Below are positions 19,398-27,815 of a stretch of DNA of 64,000 nucleotides, piece after piece. Numbering within the stretch: position 1 is the stretch's first letter; the number at the start of each line of letters is the position of its first letter. This DNA is from Caballeronia sp. SBC1 (GTDB taxonomy: Bacteria > Pseudomonadota > Gammaproteobacteria > Burkholderiales > Burkholderiaceae), in contig NZ_CP049158.1 of NCBI RefSeq assembly GCF_011493005.1, positions 248,001 to 312,000 of the forward strand, written 5' to 3'. Made by a program: the position numbers and the translations under genes. The notes beneath the pieces were generated by a model. That model did not search any database and had not been told where the DNA came from. It saw only the letters and a program-made list of their open reading frames with translations.

Positions 19398-19411
19398 TAC
19401 AATGCGCGCCA
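19398..19411 (+). promoter_or_regulatory. Promoter placing the transcription start at or near the ATG (leaderless mRNA)
   Basis: TACAAT at 19398-19403 is a good -10 box, with a weak TCGAAC -35 at 17-base spacing. The ATG at 19411 lies seven to eight bases after the -10, where transcription normally starts. No ribosome site can fit between them, so a leaderless mRNA is likely. Confidence 0.5.
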
Positions 19412-20622
19412 TGGAAACCTACGATATCGCAGTCATCGGCGCGGGCGCGGCGGGCATGATGTGCGCCGCCGTGGCCGCGCAAAACGGCCGCCGGGTGGTC
19501 TTGATCGACCATGCCGAACGGCTCGCGGAAAAAATCCGCATCTCGGGCGGCGGCCGCTGCAACTTCACGAACATCAATGCCGGACCGGCCAACTTCCTCT
19601 CGGCAAATCCGCATTTTTGCCGCTCTGCGCTCGCCCGCTATACACCTCAGGATTTTCTTGCGCTGCTCAAGCGTTATCGCGTGGATTGGCATGAGAAGCA
19701 CAAAGGCCAGCTTTTCTGCGATGACTCCAGCGAATCCATTATCCAACTCCTGAAAAGCGAATGCGATGCGGGTGGCGTAACGTGGCGCCGGCCCGTCACC
19801 GTCGATACGATCCGCCACGACGGCACCCGCTTTTTCCTCGACAGCAACGCCGGCACGATCTCAAGCGCAGCACTCGTCGTAGCAACCGGCGGCCTGTCGA
19901 TCCCGAAAATCGGCGCGACGGATTTTGCGTATCGGCTGGCGAAGCAATTCGGCCACAAGCTCGTTGATACCCGTCCCGCCTTGGTACCGTTGACCTTCGC
20001 TCCCGCAGACTGGGAGCCGTTCGCGGCGTTATCCGGCTTGTCCGTGCCAGTCGAACTCAGCGCGGGCGCAGGCCGCGGCCGTGGGGAATTCAGCGAGGAC
20101 CTGCTCCTCACGCACCGTGGTTTGTCGGGGCCGGGCGTGCTGCAGATTTCGAGCTACTGGAACCCATCGGAGCCGATTTGCATCGACTTGTTGCCTGGCG
20201 TCGATGCCATTAGCGAACTGATCGCGGCCAAACGGGAAACCCGCAAACAAGTCGGCACGTTTCTCGCCGAGCGCGTTCCGGCGAGGCTCGCCCAAACCTG
20301 GCTCGACGTTCAACGCGTGGCCGCCGACGCCCGTCTCGCTGATCTCCCCGACAAAACGCTGCGCCAGATCGGCGAATCGCTGTCGCGCTGGACGCTTACA
20401 CCGAACGGCACGGAAGGGTACCGGAAGGCCGAGGTCACGCGCGGCGGCGTGGACACCCGGGAGCTTTCATCCACAACCATGATGAGTTCGCGCGTCGCGG
20501 GTTTATATTTCATCGGCGAGGCGGTCGATGTCACCGGCTGGCTCGGTGGCTACAACTTCCAGTGGGCATGGGCGTCGGGCGTGGCGGCGGGCAAAGCTGC
20601 GGCCGAACTGGTTCGCGCCTAG
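19411..20622 (+). CDS. HI0933/TIGR00275-family flavoprotein
   Basis: The 403-residue protein starts METYDIAVIGAGAAGMMCAA, a classical FAD-binding GxGxxG fold. Other family features are EKIRISGGGRCNFTNIN near 44-60, a second GG-doublet VVATGGLSIPKIG near 155 and a C-terminal flavin contact (GGYNFQWAWASG). The family is widespread in bacteria; its physiological reaction is poorly defined, with reductase roles proposed for some relatives. It is transcribed away from tsaD from a promoter that overlaps its own start region. An alternative ATG at 19402 lies inside the -10 box and is less likely. Confidence 0.85.
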   Translation: METYDIAVIGAGAAGMMCAAVAAQNGRRVVLIDHAERLAEKIRISGGGRCNFTNINAGPANFLSANPHFCRSALARYTPQDFLALLKRYRVDWHEKHKGQLFCDDSSESIIQLLKSECDAGGVTWRRPVTVDTIRHDGTRFFLDSNAGTISSAALVVATGGLSIPKIGATDFAYRLAKQFGHKLVDTRPALVPLTFAPADWEPFAALSGLSVPVELSAGAGRGRGEFSEDLLLTHRGLSGPGVLQISSYWNPSEPICIDLLPGVDAISELIAAKRETRKQVGTFLAERVPARLAQTWLDVQRVAADARLADLPDKTLRQIGESLSRWTLTPNGTEGYRKAEVTRGGVDTRELSSTTMMSSRVAGLYFIGEAVDVTGWLGGYNFQWAWASGVAAGKAAAELVRA

Positions 20623-20710
20623 AAGCGCAAAGGCATGACCAGTATAGCTTTCACCCGTAAGGACCGGCATCTCTGCAAGACTGGTTCCCCTGGGAAATCA
20701 TAGTTTCGAC

Positions 20711-20924
20711 CTGCTATACTGTTTTGTTCATAGCGGTAATCGGCACGAGCGGGGCACGAGCGCAAAATGAGTCAAAACGGGGCGGTGATGCATGAGGAAA
20801 GAAGACGATCCCTGCCTCGAGCGGCCACTCGACCACGTCTCGGCGTTGTGCCAGCCGGCTTCAAAGGTACCCGAATTACCCTGTTCATGATCCCGCTTGA
20901 GGAAACGTCCCAAGCGGGTTTTTG
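20711..20924 (+). ncRNA. Candidate small RNA or attenuated leader upstream of yqeY-dnaG-rpoD
   Basis: An extended -10 promoter (TGC followed by TATACT, 20712-20720) would start a transcript near 20727. At 20892-20918 CCCGCTTG pairs with CAAGCGGG, followed by TTTTT, a good intrinsic terminator. The roughly 195-base unit between them has no convincing gene: a 59-codon frame at 20767-20946 runs through the terminator. It could be an independent small RNA or a leader that limits entry into the macromolecular-synthesis operon starting at 20990. I cannot match it to a known RNA family. Confidence 0.4.
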
Positions 20925-20989
20925 CTTTAGCGCCATGAACGGCTGACGTCCGCATTCTCTCAACACAGCACCAGCAGAGTTCCCAAGCG

Positions 20990-21436
20990 ATGAGCCTCAA
21001 AGACCAGATCACCGACGACATGAAAGCCGCGATGCGCGCCCGCGAAACCGAACGCCTCGGCACTATCCGGCTGCTGCTCGCGGCAATCAAGCAGCGCGAA
21101 GTCGACGAGCGTGTGACGCTGGACGACGCAGCCATCACGGCCGTCATCGATAAAATGATCAAGCAGCGCAAGGACTCAATCAGCCAGTTCCAGACGGCGG
21201 GACGCGACGATCTGGTGGCGAAGGAACAAGCCGAACTAGGCGTTTTGGCGGCTTACATGCCCGAGCAGATGTCGGATGAAGCCATCAACGCCGAAATTCA
21301 GGCGGCTGTGGCGGCAACTGGCGCGGCCGGTCCGCAGGACATGGGCAAGGTAATGGGCGTGCTGAAACCAAAGCTGGCGGGCCGTGCAGATATGACCGCA
21401 GTGTCGGGCCTGGTCAAAGCAGCGCTCGCCAAATAA
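20990..21436 (+). CDS. GatB/YqeY domain-containing protein
   Basis: The 148-residue protein begins MSLKDQITDDMKAAMRARET and contains TIRLLLAAIKQREVDERV, the helical YqeY domain, followed by a C-terminal helical domain related to the tRNA-binding tail of GatB and GatE. It may help amidotransferase-dependent tRNA charging, but no activity is established. It is the first gene of the block yqeY-dnaG-rpoD. The rpsU gene that often precedes this block is not present upstream. Confidence 0.92.
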   Translation: MSLKDQITDDMKAAMRARETERLGTIRLLLAAIKQREVDERVTLDDAAITAVIDKMIKQRKDSISQFQTAGRDDLVAKEQAELGVLAAYMPEQMSDEAINAEIQAAVAATGAAGPQDMGKVMGVLKPKLAGRADMTAVSGLVKAALAK

Positions 21437-21519
21437 GCTTGCTTACTTGCCGAAGACATTGTTGAAGAAATTGCTGAAGAAAACGTGACCCGAAAGTCTG
21501 ATCCAGAAAACTCAATTTA

Positions 21520-23406
21520 GTGATTCCGCATTCGTTTCTTCAGGACTTGCTGAACCGCGTCGATATCGTCGACGTGGTGGGTAAGTTCGTGCAGTTGAAG
21601 AAGGGCGGCGCGAACTTCATGGGCTTGTGCCCCTTCCATAACGAGAAGAGCCCGTCGTTCACGGTCAGCCCAACCAAGCAGTTCTATCACTGCTTCGGCT
21701 GCGGCGCGCACGGCACGGCAATCAGCTTTCTCATGGAGCACACCGGGCTCACGTTCCCCGAAGCAGTCAAGGACCTCGCCCAGTCGGCCGGCCTGACCGT
21801 GCCGCAGGAACCGTCCATGCGTGGCGGAGGCGGCGGCTCGGGCGGCGAAGGTTACGCTCCCGCGCCGAGCAAAGCCGTCAGCGTTGCGTTGACCGAAGTC
21901 ATGCAGACTGCCTGCGAGTTCTATCGCAAGCAGTTGCGCGGGGCGCCCAACGCTATCGAATATTTGAAAAAGCGTGGCCTGACGGGAGAAATCGCGTTGC
22001 GCTTCGGACTCGGCTACGCGCCCGACGGCTGGCAGAGCCTCGAAGCCGCGTTCCCCGATTACAAGAACGACAATCTGGTGGAAGCAGGTCTGGTGATCGT
22101 CAGCGAGAAAAGCGACAACCAGGGCCAGTCTCGCCGATACGACCGCTTTCGCGAACGCGTCATGTTCCCCATCCGCAATGTGAAGGGCAATGTGATCGGC
22201 TTTGGCGGCCGCGTGCTCGACGGCGGAGAGCCGAAGTACCTGAATTCGCCTGAAACACCGCTGTTCAGCAAAGGCAGCGAGTTATACGGCCTTTTTGAGG
22301 CGCGGCTGGCTATTCGCGAACTCGGGTACGCGCTGGTCGTCGAAGGGTATATGGACGTTGTTGCGTTGGCGCAATTGGGTTTTGCGAACGCCGTTGCCAC
22401 GCTTGGCACGGCTTGCACGCCGGTCCACGTACAGAAGCTGTTTCGTCAGACTGATACCGTTGTGTTCAGTTTCGATGGCGATTCGGCCGGCCGCCGCGCC
22501 GCGCGCCGTGCACTGGACGCCTGTTTGCCGCATGCCGCCGACAACCGCACGATCCGCTTCCTGTTCCTGCCGAAGGAACACGACCCGGACAGCTACGTGC
22601 GTGAATTCGGCACTGACGGTTTCGGTGAGCAGGTCGATCGCGCGATGCCCCTGTCGCAGTTCCTGCTGAACGAAGTCCTGAACGACAAGGAACTTGACCA
22701 GCCGGAAGGCCGCGCGAAGGCGCTCTTCGACGCGAAGCCTTTGCTTCAGGCGTTGCCGGCGAACGCGCTGCGCGTGCAGATCCTGCATATGCTGGCCGAT
22801 CGGCTGAATACACCGTTCGGCGAAATCGCGGCATTGTGTGACATCGACTCGCGAGCGGCGGCTGTCGCCCGGGCTGCGCTGCCCAAGAGCGAGCGGCGTC
22901 GCGTAAAGGGCCATGAACAGCGCGCGCTGCGCAACCTGGTGATGTACCCGGCGATCTACGGCACGCTCGATCACGAAAGCGAGCAGACGCTGATCACCAT
23001 GACCGAACACGGCGAGTTGTTTAGCGAGGTAATCGGCCACGCGCGCGAGTTGGGGGAAACGGCGGAGTTCCAGATGCTGTCGGATCTCTTGCGCAACGCG
23101 GCAAATGCCCCGACTTACGAGGATATCTTCCAGGAAATTCTCGCCTATGATGAAAATGTACGGGATCTGTTGATGCGCGATCCGGCCGACGAAGGCGCCA
23201 ACGAACGCGTACAGGAGCAGAAAAAGCTGCTCGCGGAAGAGTTGCATGCAACGGTTGTCAAGCTGAGACACGACAGCTATAGGAATCGGCTGGATCAACT
23301 GGCGCAGCAATCGAGCTTGACTGCGGAAGAAATTGCCGAATTTTCGGATTTATCGGCTAAAGCTGCTCAAATTAAGGCCTTGCGCGGGGTGAGTCGGGAC
23401 ATTTAA
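21520..23406 (+). CDS. dnaG: DNA primase
   Basis: It synthesises RNA primers at the replication fork. The 628-residue protein has an N-terminal zinc finger, CPFHNEKSPSFTVSP ending in HCFGCG (Cys and His ligands near 39-66). The TOPRIM catalytic core follows at about 255-340, with VVEGYMDVVAL and FDGDSAGRRAARRAL giving the acidic residues. The C-terminal region is the helicase-binding domain. It starts with GTG at 21520, the first usable start in the frame, and has no strong ribosome site. It lies between yqeY and rpoD, the classical arrangement. Confidence 0.95.
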   Translation: MIPHSFLQDLLNRVDIVDVVGKFVQLKKGGANFMGLCPFHNEKSPSFTVSPTKQFYHCFGCGAHGTAISFLMEHTGLTFPEAVKDLAQSAGLTVPQEPSMRGGGGGSGGEGYAPAPSKAVSVALTEVMQTACEFYRKQLRGAPNAIEYLKKRGLTGEIALRFGLGYAPDGWQSLEAAFPDYKNDNLVEAGLVIVSEKSDNQGQSRRYDRFRERVMFPIRNVKGNVIGFGGRVLDGGEPKYLNSPETPLFSKGSELYGLFEARLAIRELGYALVVEGYMDVVALAQLGFANAVATLGTACTPVHVQKLFRQTDTVVFSFDGDSAGRRAARRALDACLPHAADNRTIRFLFLPKEHDPDSYVREFGTDGFGEQVDRAMPLSQFLLNEVLNDKELDQPEGRAKALFDAKPLLQALPANALRVQILHMLADRLNTPFGEIAALCDIDSRAAAVARAALPKSERRRVKGHEQRALRNLVMYPAIYGTLDHESEQTLITMTEHGELFSEVIGHARELGETAEFQMLSDLLRNAANAPTYEDIFQEILAYDENVRDLLMRDPADEGANERVQEQKKLLAEELHATVVKLRHDSYRNRLDQLAQQSSLTAEEIAEFSDLSAKAAQIKALRGVSRDI

Positions 23407-23414
23407 GACCTGCA

Positions 23415-23423
23415 TGCTACAAT
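23415..23423 (+). promoter_or_regulatory. Extended -10 promoter in front of rpoD
   Basis: TGC followed by TACAAT is an extended -10 element. The -35 position (CGGGAC) is poor, as is usual for this promoter class. It lies directly after the dnaG stop, 65 bases upstream of the rpoD ATG, and would give rpoD its own transcription in addition to read-through. Confidence 0.55.
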
Positions 23424-23487
23424 TAAAGGTTTTCAGCAAGTTGTTTTTTTGACTTTTGTGCTCATTTGCGGAAGAGGTGAGGCACGC

Positions 23488-26109
23488 ATGGTTAAGACTG
23501 CTGGCGGGAAGAAAACGACGGTACGCGGCTCGAGCGAGTCGAAACGGGCAGTGGCCCATAGCCGGTCAGTTCCTTCCCCCGGAGTGTCGAAAACCAGGGC
23601 GATCGCCATTCCCTCTCCGCCATCGGGTGCAAGCAAAAAAAACTCGCTTGCGTCGGCAGTGAGTGTGGGGTCGGTCAGAACGGCGAATGTCGTGAGGCCG
23701 GCGGGCAAGAAGACGCCGGGTCAGTCGAAGGATCAGGTTGGCCTGGTGGCGGGCGAAACTGGCAGGAGTGGCAAGGCCGAAAATTCGGCCGGCAAGCAAG
23801 CGAGTGCAACGGAAGCGGCTGCCAATGCGGGCCGGAAACGCAACACGAAGCAGGGGTCGAAGCTGGCTCGCGTGCGCGTCGTGAAGCGGGGACCGGCGCA
23901 GGACTCGGGGCGACGAATTGCCAAGGGTACGCAGGACAAGGCAGCGCGCGCATATTCTGTATCCACGGTTCCATCGGCTGTCGTCCAGCAGCCGCGAGTC
24001 GAGACTAATGCCGGTACGGCGAACTCCATGACGAAAAAGCTGAACGAAGTACCCGTCGATGACGACGCAACGCAAAACGCGCAAAACGTGCAGGCCGACC
24101 CGGCCACGGCCTCTGCTGCGGATGCTGTAGCCGCACCTCCGGCCAAGGTCGAAAAGGTCAAGGCGCGCGACCGGCGTGCGAAGGAAAAAGCGCTGTTGAA
24201 GGACGCGTTCGCCTCGAGCGCGCCCGGTACGGTTGAAGAGCTCGAGGAGCGGCGTGCGAAGCTGCGCGCGCTGATCAAGCTCGGCAAGGAACGCGGCTTC
24301 CTGACTTACGCTGAAATCAACGACCACCTGCCCGATAACTTCACGGAAACGGAAGCTATTGAAGGGATCATCAGCACGTTCAACGACATGGGCGTGGCGG
24401 TCTACGAGCAAGCGCCAGACGCTGAAACGCTGCTGCTCAATGACAACGCCCCGGCGGCTTCATCGGACGATGAAGTTGAAGAGGAAGCTGAAGTCGCGCT
24501 TTCTACCGTCGACTCCGAATTCGGCCGGACGACCGATCCGGTCCGCATGTACATGCGTGAAATGGGCACCGTCGAACTGCTGACGCGCGAAGGCGAAATC
24601 GAGATCGCGAAGCGGATTGAAGACGGCCTCAAGCACATGGTCATGGCCATTTCTGCTTGCCCGACGACTATCGCTGACATTCTGGCCATGGCCGAGCGCG
24701 TGCAGAACGAAGAAACGCGCGTGGATGAACTGGTTGATGGCCTGATCGATCCGAACGCTGCTGACGCCGATGGTTTCTCCGAGCAGGAAGCGGAAGCCAT
24801 TGAAAGCGAAGAGGAAGAAGAGGAAGAGGCGAGCGAGGACGAGGAAGAAGTCGACGAAACCACCGCTCAGGCCAATGCCAACGCCGCGCAGCTGGAAGCG
24901 CTCAAGCGTGCATCGCTCGAGAAGTTCTCGCTGATCAGCGAGTGGTTCGAGAAGATGCGTCGCGCGTACGAGAAGGAAGGCTATAAGTCGAAGGCTTATT
25001 TGAAGGCGCAAGAAGCCATTCAGAGCGAGCTGATGACCATTCGCTTCACCGCGCGGACCGTTGAGCGTTTGTGCGACACGTTGCGCGCGCAAGTGGACGA
25101 AGTGCGTCAGGTGGAACGTCAGATCCTGCATACCGTAGTCGATAAATGCGGCATGCCGCGTGCAGAATTCATCGCCCGGTTCCCGGGTAGCGAGACGGAT
25201 CTAGAGTGGGCGGAGAAGGTTGTTGCCGAGAATCATGGCTATAGCGTGATCCTGGAGCGAAACGTTCCGGCGATTCGCGAACAGCAGCAACGTTTGCTCG
25301 ACTTGCAAGCGCGTGTTGTGTTGCCGTTGAAGGACCTGAAGGAAACCAACCGCCAGATGGCGGCCGGTGAACTGAAGGCGCGTCAGGCGAAGCGCGAAAT
25401 GACGGAAGCGAATTTGCGTCTCGTGATTTCGATTGCCAAGAAGTACACGAACCGCGGCCTGCAATTCCTGGATCTGATCCAGGAAGGCAACATCGGTTTG
25501 ATGAAGGCGGTGGACAAGTTCGAATATCGCCGTGGTTATAAGTTCTCGACGTACGCCACGTGGTGGATTCGTCAGGCCATCACGCGTTCGATCGCCGACC
25601 AGGCGCGCACCATCCGGATTCCGGTTCACATGATCGAAACGATCAACAAGATGAACCGTATTTCGCGGCAGATCCTGCAGGAAACCGGGCTTGAGCCGGA
25701 TCCGGCAACGCTCGCCGAAAAGATGGAAATGCCGGAAGACAAGATCCGCAAGATCATGAAGATTGCGAAAGAGCCGATCTCCATGGAAACGCCGATCGGG
25801 GACGACGACGATTCGCATCTTGGCGACTTTATCGAAGATACGAACACGGTGGCGCCGGCCGACGCCGCGCTGCATGCCAGCATGCGCGACGTGGTGAAGG
25901 ACGTGCTCGATTCCCTGACGCCGCGCGAGGCGAAGGTGTTGCGGATGCGTTTCGGTATTGAGATGAGCACGGACCACACGCTCGAGGAAGTGGGCAAGCA
26001 GTTCGACGTGACGCGTGAGCGGATTCGCCAGATCGAGGCGAAGGCGCTGCGCAAGCTTCGTCATCCGAGCCGCTCGGACAAGCTGAAGTCGTTCCTGGAA
26101 GGGAATTGA
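23488..26109 (+). CDS. rpoD: RNA polymerase primary sigma factor RpoD (sigma-70)
   Basis: The 873-residue protein is the housekeeping sigma factor. After about 210 residues of low-complexity Lys/Ala/Ser-rich sequence come region 1.1 ([20 protein letters not shown]), region 1.2 ([20 protein letters not shown]), a large acidic non-conserved insert ([15 protein letters not shown]), region 2 ([20 protein letters not shown] then [13 protein letters not shown]), region 3 and region 4 with its helix-turn-helix ([20 protein letters not shown]). It is longer than the E. coli protein (613 residues), mainly through the N-terminal tail, as is usual in Burkholderia. The ATG at 23488 has AGGTGAG upstream; an in-frame TTG at 23449 is rejected. 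Confidence 0.97.
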   Translation: MVKTAGGKKTTVRGSSESKRAVAHSRSVPSPGVSKTRAIAIPSPPSGASKKNSLASAVSVGSVRTANVVRPAGKKTPGQSKDQVGLVAGETGRSGKAENSAGKQASATEAAANAGRKRNTKQGSKLARVRVVKRGPAQDSGRRIAKGTQDKAARAYSVSTVPSAVVQQPRVETNAGTANSMTKKLNEVPVDDDATQNAQNVQADPATASAADAVAAPPAKVEKVKARDRRAKEKALLKDAFASSAPGTVEELEERRAKLRALIKLGKERGFLTYAEINDHLPDNFTETEAIEGIISTFNDMGVAVYEQAPDAETLLLNDNAPAASSDDEVEEEAEVALSTVDSEFGRTTDPVRMYMREMGTVELLTREGEIEIAKRIEDGLKHMVMAISACPTTIADILAMAERVQNEETRVDELVDGLIDPNAADADGFSEQEAEAIESEEEEEEEASEDEEEVDETTAQANANAAQLEALKRASLEKFSLISEWFEKMRRAYEKEGYKSKAYLKAQEAIQSELMTIRFTARTVERLCDTLRAQVDEVRQVERQILHTVVDKCGMPRAEFIARFPGSETDLEWAEKVVAENHGYSVILERNVPAIREQQQRLLDLQARVVLPLKDLKETNRQMAAGELKARQAKREMTEANLRLVISIAKKYTNRGLQFLDLIQEGNIGLMKAVDKFEYRRGYKFSTYATWWIRQAITRSIADQARTIRIPVHMIETINKMNRISRQILQETGLEPDPATLAEKMEMPEDKIRKIMKIAKEPISMETPIGDDDDSHLGDFIEDTNTVAPADAALHASMRDVVKDVLDSLTPREAKVLRMRFGIEMSTDHTLEEVGKQFDVTRERIRQIEAKALRKLRHPSRSDKLKSFLEGN

Positions 26110-26128
26110 TGTTGGGTTGGTGAGGATC

Positions 26129-26166
26129 CAAGCGCGGCGGGCCAAATGGTCCGCCGCGCTTGTTTT
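26129..26166 (+). terminator. Terminator after rpoD
   Basis: CAAGCGCGGCGG (26129-26140) pairs with CCGCCGCGCTTG (26151-26162), a 12-bp stem followed by TTTT, 20 bases after the rpoD stop. Confidence 0.88.
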
Positions 26167-26306
26167 ATGGACCGTTTCAAGGCAAACTCGCAGACCTTCG
26201 TGAGTGCAGTCGGATAGAATCGATGCTGAATTCGATACGCGACGGAAGCGTCGCTTGACGTCTTCCCTTAGCTCGTTGACTCGCGGCAGGGTGTTTTCCT
26301 GCAAAA

Positions 26307-26383
26307 GGGCCGGAAGCTTAATTGGTATAAGCTGTCGACTCATAATCGACCGATAGTGGGTTCGAATCCCACCCGGCCCACCA
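26307..26383 (+). tRNA. ileX: tRNA-Ile2 (anticodon CAT, lysidine-modified)
   Basis: The 77 bases fold into a full cloverleaf: acceptor GGGCCGG with CCGGCCC, D-stem GCTT with AAGC, anticodon stem GTCGA with TCGAC around CTCATAA, T-stem GTGGG with CCCAC around TTCGAAT, discriminator A and encoded CCA. Anticodon CAT fits Met or Ile2. The C4-G69 and C5-G68 pairs, and an anticodon stem ending CGA/TCG, are those of tRNA-Ile2 recognised by TilS; elongator tRNA-Met usually lacks them. Lysidine at C34 would make it read AUA. Position 8 is A rather than the nearly universal U. The isotype is inferred, the tRNA itself is certain. Confidence 0.9.
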
Positions 26384-26428
26384 CATTACTGTTTCAAGAT
26401 GTCAGAAGAAGCCCGATGATCTCCCCGA

Positions 26429-26452
26429 AGCCCGCGCCCAGCGGGCTTTTTG
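26429..26452 (+). terminator. Terminator after tRNA-Ile2
   Basis: AGCCCGC and GCGGGCT form a 7-bp stem around GCCCA, followed by TTTTT, 46 bases after the tRNA 3' end. Confidence 0.85.
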
Positions 26453-27232
26453 CTGTCTGGGATGGCCAGGGACGTCCGCACGTCGGGCCTTCGTGGCATC
26501 AACATCAGAGAGGCGAGTTTCGGGCGTTCCAGTGCTTCCCTGGGGTGAGATCCCTTCGATCTCTCGAGCGGCGGGCGTATCGGCTACGCAGGTCGTTCCG
26601 GCGTGACGTAGGTGCTCGTCATTCCGGTTGGCGTCGCCTCGCGCATGGAGCATGCGAAAACGGCCGGCGGGGTGATCGGCGGCGCGTCCTTGACTTCCGA
26701 AATCCGAAGTCCTAGCTTGAATGGTGGCGTCGTGTGCGGCCAATTCGATGTTGTTCGCTTTTCGAGCGGGACCTAGGTCGGCTTGCCAATACGAATGAGG
26801 GATACACATCGAACCGGCCGGGCGAGCCATGTCAATAGTCGTGGCGGCGGTTTGTTGAGGCTTGCGACGTCTGACAGACCGACATCAGCTGTCGCCAATC
26901 AGGTTTCCGATTCAACCCAGCTTGGCGAGCGCGGCGACATCGAAAAATGAATGCATGTCGACCACGCAACCAAATCCACAACACCATAACGACGCCATCA
27001 GAACCACCTTTGCGGATCACAGGTAGGCCGCGATCAATGATCAGCGAGAGCGCACGGTCCAACATGACCGTTGGAGTGAAAGTGTGATCAGTACGTGGGC
27101 CGCGCAGAAGGTTGATGTCACCCGCGCCAAGGACTGCTCGAACAGGGCGTGCAACAAAGACAATTGTGAAGAGACCGGCAGAGAAGGCGTGACAGACACG
27201 AAAGTTTTTCCCTAATCCCGTCGGAGGAAATC
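26453..27232. other. 780-base stretch without a supported gene
   Basis: Frames here are short and compositionally odd. On the minus strand 26940-27120 reads as a continuous protein-like segment (for example FTPTVMLDRALSLIIDRGLP, then VIRKGGSDGV) without a matching start or end, which may be a relic of an unidentified gene. The last 30 bases hold the strong ribosome site of the next gene. Position just downstream of a tRNA and the lack of genes mark the edge of the accessory region. Confidence 0.4.
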
Positions 27233-27790
27233 ATGGCGCGGGCACAGAAAATCATGGTCGTTCGTCACGGCGAAAAGCCGCAGGCCGTGTCGCCGCCGTA
27301 CGGCGTCACCGCCGACGGCGAACAGGATGCCGATTCGTTACTCGTTGCCGGATGGACTCGTGCCGGCGCCTTGGCAGACCTTTTTGCGCCAAGTCGTGGT
27401 CCGTTGCAGAGCCCCGACCTTGCACAACCGCAATACCTGTTTGCAGCGACAGACGAAGAGGGAACCAAAAGCAAGCGTCCCGTCGAGACGTTGAGTGTCC
27501 TCGCGCAAAAGTTGATGCTCACGACCAATACAACTTACACGGTTGGACAGGAGACTCAACTGGCGACGGCCGCCATGGCGTGTGACGGTGCGGTGCTCGT
27601 GGGCTGGGAGCACAAGCACATCCCGCTGATCGCCAACGCCATACTCGGTAACACGACCGCTCCGCAAAGCTGGCCGGGCGACCGTTTCGATATGGTCTGG
27701 GTGTTCGATCTCGAGGCCGGGAGTAGCAACTACAGCTTTAGCCAGGTGCCACAGTTACTGCTCGCGGGCGACCAGCCGGATCCGATCTGA
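27233..27790 (+). CDS. Histidine phosphatase-family protein
   Basis: The 185-residue protein carries the phosphohistidine motif in MVVRHGEKP at 8-16, and a likely second catalytic His in GWEHKHIP near 124-131, the branch-1 histidine phosphatase arrangement. It has no signal peptide. The usual Arg after RHG is replaced by the E-K of RHGEKP, as in many SixA-like and uncharacterised members. GGAGGAAATC precedes the ATG, an excellent ribosome site. It is followed at 25 bases by a phosphoesterase gene, so the pair is probably an operon for phosphate-ester breakdown; the substrate cannot be told. Confidence 0.82.
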   Translation: MARAQKIMVVRHGEKPQAVSPPYGVTADGEQDADSLLVAGWTRAGALADLFAPSRGPLQSPDLAQPQYLFAATDEEGTKSKRPVETLSVLAQKLMLTTNTTYTVGQETQLATAAMACDGAVLVGWEHKHIPLIANAILGNTTAPQSWPGDRFDMVWVFDLEAGSSNYSFSQVPQLLLAGDQPDPI

Positions 27791-27815
27791 ACAGCCGCAC
27801 AATCAGGATTCCGTA

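Noticed and set aside
20767..20946. 59-codon plus-strand frame before yqeY
   Set aside because: It runs through a strong terminator and has no ribosome site or recognisable sequence.
22282..23310. Minus-strand 342-codon ORF opposite dnaG
   Set aside because: Shadow frame; dnaG is certain on the plus strand.
26832..27065. Minus-strand 77-codon ORF
   Set aside because: Protein-like in part but no start signal, no family and low-complexity ends; kept only as a possible relic.
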